From: Pseudomonas bubulae | GTDB taxonomy: Bacteria; Pseudomonadota; Gammaproteobacteria; Pseudomonadales; Pseudomonadaceae | Length of the DNA stretch: 64,000 nucleotides | Assembly: GCF_900618535.1 (NCBI RefSeq) | Contig: NZ_UYJA01000001.1 | Location: 930,001 to 994,000 of the forward strand | Reading direction: 5' to 3' | Shown: positions 53,341 through 61,260 of the stretch, piece by piece | How positions within the stretch are numbered: position 1 is the stretch's first letter | Layout: the number at the start of each line of letters is the position of its first letter | Program-made: the position numbers and the translations under genes | The notes under the pieces: generated by a model | The model's database searches: none | What the model was told of the DNA's origin: nothing | Seen by the model: only the letters and a program-made list of their open reading frames with translations

Positions 53341-54954
53341 TCAAAAGGTGTACTTGCCATTGAACGACAGGTAATCCCGATCCGCCATTGTCCGTCCCTG
53401 GGCAATATCGGCCGAACTCAAATACGCCACATAAGTCAGCCCCAGCTGAAAGTTGCCCAGGTACTTGAAATCGCCACCCACTGTCAGACGCTTTTCAGCA
53501 CGGCCCAACCCCGAATAGGCACTGCCGTCAATGTTCTGGGTCCAGGTGGCCTTGGTGGTCAAGTCCCAGCCGTTGAATACGCTGGGGTGATCGAAATAGG
53601 CGCCGATCCCCAACAGGCTTGAACCCCGTGTTTGACCGTCATACACATATTTATTGAAAGTCCCGTCCGTGCCCGCCCCGCCACCGCTAATGGTCAGGTC
53701 ATCCACGCCCTGGATGCGCTGGTGCACCACCTCGGTCATCAGGGTGGTCTGCTGCGCCATAAACGTCGGCCCGATCATGTACACGGCATTCAGGTTTCCC
53801 TGCCACACCTGCCCCCGCGCCGGCGCACCGTTGCTCAGGTACACCGCCGCGCCGTCGCGATAGCTCAGGTCACCGGCGAATTGCACCGAATCACCGGCTT
53901 TGGTGGTGAAACTGATGCCGGTGAGCTTGATGTTGTCAAAGTAACCCAGCTGGTAACTCGGGCCATTGCCGTTGCCACCCACTTTGTTCAGGGACGAGTA
54001 ATGAGTCTGCCCGGTAAAGTCGAAGAACAGTGCCGGGACGCGGTCGTGATAACGGTAATGAAACAGGCCGACCTCGGTGTTTTGCGTCACCCGGTATCTC
54101 GTGCCCAGGCCCCACTCGCCGCTGTCGCCCGGTTTTACCGAGCCGGCGTAGCCGACTGCGGCCCCGTTGGGCAGGTGGTCGACGATGCCCGGGGCGAGCC
54201 GGAAGAACTCGGCCCCCGGGCCAAAGGTATCGCTGCCAAAGTAGTCGCCCACGGGGTTGAGCTGGGTTTCTTCCCACTTGTACTGGTAGAACCCGAGCAG
54301 GGTCAGGTCTTCGTTCACCGACCACGCGCCCGATATCTGCCCCACCGGCAAGTAGGCATCCTTGGCTTCGGTGCCGGGCACGTTGAACTTGGTCGAATCC
54401 ACCGGTGCCTGGCCCTGGCTGATGTTGGGCCAGAACAGGCTCTCGCCCCAGGCCACCAGATGCCGCCCGGCCTTTAGTGACAGGTACTGGTCATCATTGA
54501 CGGTAAAGTCGCCATACACATAAGCATCCAGCAGCCGCGCCTTGCTGCCGCTGAGTTTGCGCGTGTCCTGGCTGAAGTCGTTGTAGCGTCCGGTCTTGTT
54601 CACCGTGTCCGGTGAGTCGTTGTCGTTGCGCTGGTGGTAGACCTCGTCATAGAAATGACTGCCGCGCACCACGGCGCCGAGGTTGTCGTGCTTGAGCATC
54701 AACTCGCCAAATACGCTGACCCGGTTGTTGATCAGCGAGCCGCGCTTGAAGTTGCGCGTGGCATCATCGTAGTTGATGTTGTTCAGGTATTCGTGATCCG
54801 GTTTTGCGGTACGCATCGAGGCCGTGTAGTTGACGGTCAGAGAAGAGTCGAGGGTGGTGTTTTCGCCCAGCTCGAGGGTAGGTGCCGCCAGGGCCAGACC
54901 GCTCAGCCCCGACAATAAACCGGTCCCGACAACACGCGTGTATTGCTTGAACAT
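53341..54954 (-). CDS. DUF1302 outer-membrane protein
   Basis: The 537-residue protein has a signal peptide (MFKQYTRVVGTGLLSGLSGL, cut near LAA), then alternating hydrophobic/aromatic strands ending in FNGKYTF, a beta-barrel-like terminal pattern. DUF1302 proteins recur beside DUF1329 and RND/MMPL genes in clusters for hydrophobic compounds (steroids, terpenoids, esters) and are thought to help uptake or export across the outer membrane; no activity is proven. It is last in the order RND-DUF1329-DUF1302 on the minus strand. Confidence 0.85.
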   Translation of the reverse strand: MFKQYTRVVGTGLLSGLSGLALAAPTLELGENTTLDSSLTVNYTASMRTAKPDHEYLNNINYDDATRNFKRGSLINNRVSVFGELMLKHDNLGAVVRGSHFYDEVYHQRNDNDSPDTVNKTGRYNDFSQDTRKLSGSKARLLDAYVYGDFTVNDDQYLSLKAGRHLVAWGESLFWPNISQGQAPVDSTKFNVPGTEAKDAYLPVGQISGAWSVNEDLTLLGFYQYKWEETQLNPVGDYFGSDTFGPGAEFFRLAPGIVDHLPNGAAVGYAGSVKPGDSGEWGLGTRYRVTQNTEVGLFHYRYHDRVPALFFDFTGQTHYSSLNKVGGNGNGPSYQLGYFDNIKLTGISFTTKAGDSVQFAGDLSYRDGAAVYLSNGAPARGQVWQGNLNAVYMIGPTFMAQQTTLMTEVVHQRIQGVDDLTISGGGAGTDGTFNKYVYDGQTRGSSLLGIGAYFDHPSVFNGWDLTTKATWTQNIDGSAYSGLGRAEKRLTVGGDFKYLGNFQLGLTYVAYLSSADIAQGRTMADRDYLSFNGKYTF

Positions 54955-55043
54955 GCCTTGCTCCTTGTTATTGTTGTTTTGCTCCGCCCGGCCACCTGCG
55001 CACAGGCAGGGCCCGTGGCAGACAGCAGGATGGCGTCAGGGCG

Positions 55044-56426
55044 TTACTTGCCGGCCCGACGTGCCGCTTCGGGGCCAAAATCGCCAGCAGCAAAACCGCC
55101 TTTGTTCAGCACATAGCCGTTGCGTTGTTCGTTGATCAGGTTGAAGGCCAGATAACTGCCAGCGTTCAGGTCGTGATACAGGCCAACACCGGCCTGCCAG
55201 GTTTGCGTTTCCGGGGCATAGAAGTAATTGACCATCGAGGTGCGCCACAACTCGCCGCGGTTGTCGTAGTTGTCACCCATGATCGGGAACCAGCTGTCTT
55301 CGTCGATATACAGCATGCGCTTGCCGTACAGATGGCGGTTACCCGGCTTGAGCACACCCTCGAGCACCCACACGCGATGCAGTTCGTAACGCATGTTGTC
55401 GGGGTTGATATGACCGGGAGTGAGCATGCTCGCGTACTTCAGGTCACCGGCGTGCAGGCGCGCAGTGTTGTAAGGGATATACAGCTCTTTTTTACCGACG
55501 ATGTTCCAGTTATAGCGCTGGGCCGAGCCGTTGAAGATGCGTACTTCGTCGACGGTGATCGAACCGCCGGAGCCCGGAAAGGCCATGTCAAAACCGTAAC
55601 CCGGCGACTGCCGCACACGCCGCGTACCCGGATCGTAGCGCCAGCTCTGGCGCGGCTCGGTCTTGTCGTTCCAGTACTCGGTACCGGTGTTGATTTCACC
55701 CTTGTCGCGCTGTGGCAGCAGGGTTTCGTTAAGGTAGAAAGACGAATTGCCCACCGTGTCGCCAATCTTGCCCGGCTCCAGCCCCGGCGCCATATTGCGC
55801 GAGTGCACGCGGCCCCAGTTGATATTGCCATCCTTGAGCACATAGGCGTTGTCCGAAGTGTATTCCTCGGTCCAGGCACGCACGGTAAACAGCGAGGCAT
55901 TTTTCAGCAGTTCAATACCGTTTTGCGGTATCGGGAATGCTACCCCGCCAGTGCGGGCAACCACGCCTTCGCCGTCGTCGACCAGTTTGGCGACCGAGGC
56001 ATTTTCCAGGGTGGCCTTGCACACCGTGTCAGAAAAACGAAAGTCACGGTGCGAAGGGTAAACCGGCATGCGGAATGTTTGCGGATAGAGTTTGAACAGG
56101 GCCTTTTGCCCCTCGGACAAGTGCCCGTCGTACTGACTGAGGTTTTGCGCGGTGATCACAAACAGCGGCTTTTCGTTGGGGTAAGGGTCTACGGGATGCT
56201 TGCCCGTGCCCTCGAACTTCATCCCCGGTGCCGCGCCCAGCCATTGGCCGCCAAAAGCAGGGATGGTGCCTGCGGCGTTGCCCGCCTTTTCGGCGCCGAC
56301 ACAGGTCAGGTCCTTGCCCAGCCGGGTGATCTGGTCGGCAGGGGCCTGGGCCAGCGCCAGAGCGCTGTAACCCTGCAATGCCAGGGCAACTGACAGCCAG
56401 CCGCCCATATGGGTGATGCGTCCCAT
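55044..56426 (-). CDS. DUF1329 periplasmic/outer-membrane protein (LolB/LppX-like fold)
   Basis: The 460-residue protein starts MGRITHMGGWLSVALALQGY with a signal peptide cleaved near ALA, then a DUF1329 domain (~45-455; DPYPNEKPLFVITAQNLSQY, WDGYSRNMAPG-like HSRNMAPGLEPGKIGDTVG, KRMLYIDEDSW). The fold resembles lipid-carrier proteins such as LolA/LolB, suggesting transport of a hydrophobic substrate between membranes. The start has AAGGAGAACTCC. It lies between the DUF1302 gene and the RND gene, with a REP doublet on the RND side. Confidence 0.86.
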   Translation of the reverse strand: MGRITHMGGWLSVALALQGYSALALAQAPADQITRLGKDLTCVGAEKAGNAAGTIPAFGGQWLGAAPGMKFEGTGKHPVDPYPNEKPLFVITAQNLSQYDGHLSEGQKALFKLYPQTFRMPVYPSHRDFRFSDTVCKATLENASVAKLVDDGEGVVARTGGVAFPIPQNGIELLKNASLFTVRAWTEEYTSDNAYVLKDGNINWGRVHSRNMAPGLEPGKIGDTVGNSSFYLNETLLPQRDKGEINTGTEYWNDKTEPRQSWRYDPGTRRVRQSPGYGFDMAFPGSGGSITVDEVRIFNGSAQRYNWNIVGKKELYIPYNTARLHAGDLKYASMLTPGHINPDNMRYELHRVWVLEGVLKPGNRHLYGKRMLYIDEDSWFPIMGDNYDNRGELWRTSMVNYFYAPETQTWQAGVGLYHDLNAGSYLAFNLINEQRNGYVLNKGGFAAGDFGPEAARRAGK

Positions 56427-56462
56427 GGAGTTCTCCTTTTTATTGGTCATGCACATTTACTG

Positions 56463-56547
56463 GTGGGAGCGGGCGTGCCCGCGATTGGATCGACGTGGTC
56501 TGGCTGATACATCGCGGAGCCTGAATCGCGAGCAAGCCCGCTCCCAC
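56463..56547. repeat. REP doublet between the RND and DUF1329 genes
   Basis: GTGGGAGCGGGCGTGCCCGCGAT faces ATCGCGAGCAAGCCCGCTCCCAC across about 40 bases. It separates two co-directional genes, where it could dampen read-through. The right arm, AAGCCCGCTCCCAC, equals that of the 32394 copy. Confidence 0.85.
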
Positions 56548-56565
56548 CTGAAACCTGGCGCCCAC

Positions 56566-58944
56566 TCACGCTCTGGCTGATTGCGCAATCGTGAGCATCG
56601 CGGGTTCCACCAGCGGCTTGCCCAGGTTGAACCACGCAGCCAGTGCCGGCAGCAGGAAGATCGCCCCCAGCACGTTGACCATAAACATGAAGGCCAACAG
56701 CACACCCATATCGGCCTGGAACTTGAGGGGCGCAAATACCCAGGTGCACACCCCCAGCGACATGGTCAGCGCGGTAAACACCGCCGCCGTGCCGCGCTGG
56801 CACATGGCGCGGTAGAAGGCTTCGCGCAGGTCATGCCCCGCGGCCATCTCATGCTCGATGCGCTCGTACAGATAGATGCCGTAGTCCACCCCTACCCCCA
56901 CACCCAGCGCCATTACCGGCAAGGTCGCGACCTTGAGGCCAATACCCAGCAGGGCCATCAGTGCATTGCACAGCACCGCGACAATCGCCAAGGGCACCAG
57001 AATGCACAGCACCGCGCGCACCGAACGAAAGGTCAGCAGGCAGAACAGCGCCACCGAGAAGAACAGCGCCGCCAGCATCACTACTTCGGCATGCTTGACC
57101 GCTTCGTTGGAGGCCGCCATGACGCCGATATTGCCCCCCGCCAGCTTGAACGCCACGCCGGGCACATGGATGCTGGCGATAATACGTTTGGCCTCCGCCA
57201 GCACATGGGCCACGGTGGCGCCTTCGTGATCGCTCAGGAACACCAGAATCTGCATCTGCTGGCAGCCGTCAGTGACCAGCCCCGAGTCCGGTGAATAGGC
57301 GTAGGCGCCCTGCTGCAAGCCCTGGGCGGAACCGGGGATGGCCGCCCAGCGCGGGTTGCCTTCGTTGTTGCCGGCAATCACCTGCTTGCTCATCCCTGCC
57401 ACGCTTTGCACCGATTGCACACCGGGCACTTCGCGCATCTTGAAATCGAAGGTTTCCACAGCCCGCATCACGGCCGGGTCCAGGCAGGCCTCACTGCGAT
57501 CGCGAATGGTCAGGAACACCGAGAGCACATCCAGGCCGATGGCGTAATTGCTGATGATTTTCTGGTTGTCCTGGTTGTAGCGCGAGTCGGCACGCAATTC
57601 CGGCGCACCTGAGCCGATATCACCGGTGGCCAGTTCACGGGCCTTGTACGCGCCGGCCACCAGCAACAACACACTCAAGGCAAATACCCAAAGTGCTGGG
57701 CCGGGCGTGGCCAGCGCCGACAGCCGCCACCACAGCGGGTGGCGTGAACTGGCAATGCGCGCCTGAACCGTCAGCAAGCGCGGCTCCAGCGTCAGGTGGG
57801 CGATGATCAGCGGCAGCATGATTTTGTTGGTGATGATCATCAGCATCACACCGATGCAGGCCGTGACGCCCAGCTCGTGGACGATGGGGATATCGATCAG
57901 CATGATCACCCCGAAGCCCAGGGCGTTCATCAGCAGCGCCAGCGCGCCGGGGATAAAAATCTTGCTGAACGCCACCTTGGCCGCACTCACTGAATCACTT
58001 CCGGCCAGTACTTCCTGCTTCCAGGCGTTGGTCATTTGCACGGCATGGGACACACCGATGGAGAAGATCAGAAACGGCACCAGTATCGACATCGGGTCGA
58101 TACCCAGGCCCAGCAATGGCAGCAGGCCGAGTAACCACACGACTGGCAGCAAGGCGACAAACAGCGCCACCAGGGTCAGGCGCAACGAGCGTGAATACAG
58201 CCACAACAACGCGGCGGTGATCAGGAACGCGATGGCGAAAAAACCCATCACCGTGTTCAGCCCTTCGACCACGTCACCGACCAGCTTGGCAAACCCGACG
58301 ATATTGATTTCGATGTCGGCACTGCTGTATTTGGCGCGGATATCCTCCAGGCGCTGGGCGATTTGCACATAGTTCACCGGCTGCCCGGTCTTGGGGTCGA
58401 TATCCTGCAGGTCGGCGCGCACCAGGGCAGACTTGAGGTCATTGGCCAGCAACCGACCGATCTGCCCGGAGCGAGCGGCATTGCTGCGCACCTGTTGCAG
58501 GTCGGCGGGCGTGGCGGCGTATTGCGGCGGCACCACCAGATCACCGACATAGCCGTCTTCGGTAATTTCGATGTAGCGCACGTTGGGCGTAAACAGCGAC
58601 GTTACGCTGGGGCGACTGACCCCGGAGATATAGAACACATCATCGGTGACGTGTTGCAGGGTTTCGAGGAATTCGGGGTTATAGATATCCCCCTCGCCTT
58701 TCCAGTGCACGCTGACCAGCAAGCGGTTGGCACCGGTAAAAATGCGGCTGAAATCCAGAAAGTTGAGCATGTAGGCATGACGCACCGGGATCTGCTTGTT
58801 GAACCCGGGGTCCAGCCGAACATGGGTGGCGCTGTAACCAAGGGCCAGGGTCACCAGCATAAAAAAGCCGAGCAACACTTTGCGCCGGGCCATTAATTGC
58901 TCGGCGCAGCGCTGCACAGCCGATGACAAGACAAAAGCGCCCAT
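56566..58944 (-). CDS. RND-superfamily transporter (MMPL / HpnN-like)
   Basis: The 792-residue protein has about twelve transmembrane helices in two halves. A periplasmic domain follows helix 1 (residues ~40-230) and another follows helix 7. Motifs include LDPGFNKQIPVRHAYMLNF near the start and VMALGVGVGVDYGIYLYERI with the Asp expected in RND helices. It should move a hydrophobic or lipid-like molecule across or out of the inner membrane by proton-motive force. The ATG at 58944 was chosen because GAGGGACC lies 11 bases upstream; an in-frame start 18 bases further up is possible. It is the first gene of the three-gene module. Confidence 0.9.
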   Translation of the reverse strand: MGAFVLSSAVQRCAEQLMARRKVLLGFFMLVTLALGYSATHVRLDPGFNKQIPVRHAYMLNFLDFSRIFTGANRLLVSVHWKGEGDIYNPEFLETLQHVTDDVFYISGVSRPSVTSLFTPNVRYIEITEDGYVGDLVVPPQYAATPADLQQVRSNAARSGQIGRLLANDLKSALVRADLQDIDPKTGQPVNYVQIAQRLEDIRAKYSSADIEINIVGFAKLVGDVVEGLNTVMGFFAIAFLITAALLWLYSRSLRLTLVALFVALLPVVWLLGLLPLLGLGIDPMSILVPFLIFSIGVSHAVQMTNAWKQEVLAGSDSVSAAKVAFSKIFIPGALALLMNALGFGVIMLIDIPIVHELGVTACIGVMLMIITNKIMLPLIIAHLTLEPRLLTVQARIASSRHPLWWRLSALATPGPALWVFALSVLLLVAGAYKARELATGDIGSGAPELRADSRYNQDNQKIISNYAIGLDVLSVFLTIRDRSEACLDPAVMRAVETFDFKMREVPGVQSVQSVAGMSKQVIAGNNEGNPRWAAIPGSAQGLQQGAYAYSPDSGLVTDGCQQMQILVFLSDHEGATVAHVLAEAKRIIASIHVPGVAFKLAGGNIGVMAASNEAVKHAEVVMLAALFFSVALFCLLTFRSVRAVLCILVPLAIVAVLCNALMALLGIGLKVATLPVMALGVGVGVDYGIYLYERIEHEMAAGHDLREAFYRAMCQRGTAAVFTALTMSLGVCTWVFAPLKFQADMGVLLAFMFMVNVLGAIFLLPALAAWFNLGKPLVEPAMLTIAQSARA

Positions 58945-59099
58945 GCTCGCGGTCCCTCGCACACTGGTTGAAAGTGATCGCGATAATCAGACGGGGCCGG
59001 GCCTTGAACATCGTCCGTAAGGGTTAGGCTGTTTGAGGGATGGGGCAACTGCCCCTGTAGCTGCCGAGGAACGAAGGCTGCTGCAGGAACACTGCAACT

Positions 59100-59150
59100 G
59101 TGGGAGCGAGCCTGCTCGCGAAGGTCGTTCGCGAGCAGGCTCGCTCCCAC
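59100..59150. repeat. REP doublet, near-identical to the 7240 copy
   Basis: This 51-base palindrome matches 7240-7290 at 50 of 51 positions (the one difference is A to C near the right end). Flanking bases up to ACAGAGTATCTA on the right are shared as well. Confidence 0.92.
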
Positions 59151-59239
59151 AATAGGGCTTGACCTGCAACAGAGTATCTACAGAGATTGCGCAGTACACG
59201 CGAACCGAACAGGCCGGCCGGTCGGCCGCCTCGGGGCGC

Positions 59240-59420
59240 AGTGTTTTTGATCTGCCAGCCCTCCCGGGAGGCCGAGAGGAGGTGCTGAGGAGTGGGTCGA
59301 CCGGCATGGATGCCGGGAGAGCCGCGACGGGGCCATGGATGGCCCGTGGCGGCGTGCCCACGGAGCAGGTCCGGAGCGAGGGAACCTGAGCGCAGCGAAG
59401 GCCGTACGATGGGGCGAGGA
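59240..59420. repeat. GC-rich multi-palindrome element
   Basis: It contains CCTCCCGGGAGG (59260-59271), CCGGCA-TGGA-TGCCGG (59301-59316) and a long imperfect stem GCCGCGACGGGG / CCCGTGGCGGC around GGCCATGGATGGCC (59321-59353), then a GAACCTGAGCGCAGCGAAGG stretch. I recall this ...GGCATGGATGCC...GCCATGGATGGCCC... sequence as a frequent intergenic repeat of Pseudomonas genomes. Function unknown. Confidence 0.6.
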
Positions 59421-59654
59421 CCTTTTGGTTCCTTTTGGGTCCTTCTGTACGGACTCGACGTAAGGTCGAAACCATAGTCTCCGTTAGACACAAATGCCGG
59501 ATATGTACTCAACGTATCAGTTAAACAAACAAGATCAAGCAGGCCTCAACCGTCACGCAGCAATTGACAAATCTGTACGAAAAATCCCGAAAAACGTGAG
59601 CTGGCAGTCTCTGGAGAGACTCTGTTGCAGCTCGCTCCCACAGTTGCAGTGATT

Positions 59655-59790
59655 CTGTAGCTGCTGGCGTAGGAACGAGGCTGCGTTGGGCTGCGCAGCA
59701 GCCCCAAAACAGGCACTGCGGTCTGCCAGTCAAACCCGGCTCACCGGGTTTACGACGGCTTCGCCGCCGGACGTAGCCTCGTTCTACTCG
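59655..59790. repeat. Inverted-repeat element with nested hairpins
   Basis: GAACGAGGCTGCG (59673-59685) pairs with CGTAGCCTCGTTC (59772-59784). Between them lie two perfect hairpins, GGCTGC-GCA-GCAGCC (59689-59703) and AACCCGG-CTCA-CCGGGTT, and CGGCTTCGCCG. The nested layout resembles a non-autonomous interspersed element of pseudomonads. Confidence 0.6.
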
Positions 59791-59823
59791 TCAACTGCAA
59801 CAGGTGTTTTGCTCAGGTTTCGG

Positions 59824-60273
59824 TCACTCTTTGCTGGCCTTGAACGCCAGCTCGCCCTTGGGCCATTTGGCCGCTTTGGCGGTCACTGCCTTGAGGGTCT
59901 TGCTCAGGCCTTCCTTGAGCTGCTCCTGGGCTGCGAAGATCAGCATCACGGTCTGACCTTCCTTGAACACGATACCTTCGCCCAGAGGCGAGCTGACATA
60001 GGCGTAGTCACCGATGCCGTAGATCGTCATTTTGATATCGCGAAATTTGATTTCGAACTTGCCACCTTCGCGGCTGGGCAAGACTGCTGCGCGAAAATGA
60101 TCACCGACCTTGAGCCCCAGACCTGGTTTGTCATCTACCACCAGCGCTGATTCAGTATCGATTTCAGCGATGTAAATACCTTCAGCGTTCTGCTCGGTAA
60201 CGTACACAAAGCGGGACTGGAACAGTTTGACCAAACGTGCCCGCAAATCACCCAGAACAAACAACGCATGCAT
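59824..60273 (-). CDS. Conserved-looking protein of unknown function
   Basis: The 150-residue protein begins MHALFVLGDLRARLVKLFQS and contains RFVYVTEQNAEGIYIAEIDT, SREGGKFEIKFRDIKM and a basic C-terminus rich in Lys (KTLKAVTAKAAKWPKGELAF). I do not recognise a domain. The ATG at 60273 was chosen because sequence quality drops upstream: the in-frame extension to 60714 overlaps the divergent small gene and does not look protein-like. The Shine-Dalgarno is weak (CTGGAA). It is probably monocistronic, with the divergent small gene starting about 395 bases away. Confidence 0.65.
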   Translation of the reverse strand: MHALFVLGDLRARLVKLFQSRFVYVTEQNAEGIYIAEIDTESALVVDDKPGLGLKVGDHFRAAVLPSREGGKFEIKFRDIKMTIYGIGDYAYVSSPLGEGIVFKEGQTVMLIFAAQEQLKEGLSKTLKAVTAKAAKWPKGELAFKASKE

Positions 60274-60667
60274 TTCCAGATTGCTGACTGCCAACGAAAA
60301 ACCCTCGAAAACGTGAAGTGGCGCTACCAGAACAAATAACAGGCAGCAGAAAAAAGGCCTCAGCCCACTTATTAAAAAACCGGGTACAGCAAAATCTCCT
60401 GGCTGATGGGGCAAGGAGTGGCATGTGACATCAAGACTAAAAATACGACAGGACCACCATTCTACCGGCTCATGCCCGAAGTTGGGTATACACATCCACT
60501 TCTCAGTCAGGGAATCCGTAAATTTTTCTTGATTGAGGCCCGGTTCTACAGGGCTTTCGTCGTTAACTGCGCCGCTGGCTGTCAACAACTGCCATACTGG
60601 CCGAAAAATCAGCCTGGCCCATGCCGCCGGGTTGTCCGGCTTCATTACCTCGAAGGGAAAGCGACAC

Positions 60668-60901
60668 GTGACGGAATTTGATATTGGCGAATTTTTTATC
60701 CGCGGCGAGTCCAAAGAAGTCGATGGTGAGTTTCAGGCCGTGATCGTGATGCGCGCCAAGCCACCGTTGAAAACCGTGACTTACCATCAGGTCGAGAAAG
60801 ACCGCTGGTTCAAGACCGCCGAGCAGGCTGAAATTGCCGCCAGGGGTTCGGCGCAGGAATTGAAGCTCGCAGTGGACGCAGGCGCCCTGAACGCATCTTG
60901 A
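60668..60901 (+). CDS. Small conserved-looking protein of unknown function
   Basis: The 77-residue protein starts at a GTG (60668) preceded by GAAGGGAAAGCGACAC, and begins MTEFDIGEFFIRGESKEVDG. The sequence has FQAVIVMRAKPPLKTVTYHQ and an alanine-rich helical end. I recall close relatives of this short protein in other pseudomonads but not a function. It is acidic, soluble and without signal peptide. It overlaps no other credible gene and ends ten bases before the convergent gene at 60911. Confidence 0.65.
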   Translation: MTEFDIGEFFIRGESKEVDGEFQAVIVMRAKPPLKTVTYHQVEKDRWFKTAEQAEIAARGSAQELKLAVDAGALNAS

Positions 60902-60910
60902 CGTAACCCG

Positions 60911-61129
60911 TCAAGCACGCTGAGCCCGAGCCTGCATTGCGCACGCGCCAGCGCTCAGCTGCGCCAGCCAGGCAGCGCGACACTCTTCAGCTTCCATGCG
61001 GCTGGAGAACGCCGTCCCGCGTTGCTCGCCGTTGACCAGCACAACCCAGCAGGCCTTCTGCCCCGTGGCCCGCAACCCCTTGGGGACACCCGAGCCGATC
61101 ATCACGGCAACGTCTACCCGATTGGACAT
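60911..61129 (-). CDS. Small conserved-looking protein of unknown function
   Basis: The 72-residue protein begins MSNRVDVAVMIGSGVPKGLR, contains ACWVVLVNGEQRGTAFSSRM and a helical end EAEECRAAWLAQLSAGACA. No family is recognised. The ATG at 61129 has a GGAG nine bases upstream, and a GTTAG-TCAC-CTAAC dyad lies 22 bases upstream of the start, so it may be regulated. It converges on the gene at 60668. Confidence 0.6.
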   Translation of the reverse strand: MSNRVDVAVMIGSGVPKGLRATGQKACWVVLVNGEQRGTAFSSRMEAEECRAAWLAQLSAGACAMQARAQRA

Positions 61130-61150
61130 GGTGGATACTCCAACTATTTA

Positions 61151-61164
61151 GTTAGTCACCTAAC
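61151..61164. promoter_or_regulatory. Perfect dyad upstream of the 72-residue gene
   Basis: GTTAG-TCAC-CTAAC sits 22 bases upstream of the ATG at 61129, preceded by another TTAG, so the sequence reads TTAGTTAGTCACCTAAC. It resembles MarR-type operators in form. The binding factor is unknown. Confidence 0.35.
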
Positions 61165-61260
61165 GATGTCGGCCATCTTAAAGAGTTAAGGACGCTGGAA
61201 AAAGCTATGCCCTGCATAGCTGCATTGCATCAGCGGTAACAATATCCCCTGTATGCGGGC

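Larger units (their letters stand above)
58945..59823. other. 879-base repeat-rich non-coding region
   Basis: No supportable gene lies here. The region contains a REP doublet (59100-59150), a GC-rich palindromic stretch (59240-59420) and an inverted-repeat element (59655-59790). ORFs called in it read through these repeats and lack ribosome sites. A promoter for the RND gene must be at its left end. A degraded copy of the extended REP cassette occurs near 59616-59650 (ACTCTGTTGC and CTCGCTCCCACAG). Confidence 0.8.

Noticed and set aside
59292..59477. Short plus-strand ORF in the GC-rich repeat
   Set aside because: It reads through a palindromic repeat element; the open frame is explained by the repeat sequence.
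60274..60714. In-frame upstream extension of the gene at 59824
   Set aside because: It would overlap the divergent small gene at 60668 and has irregular composition; the protein-like part begins at the ATG at 60273.
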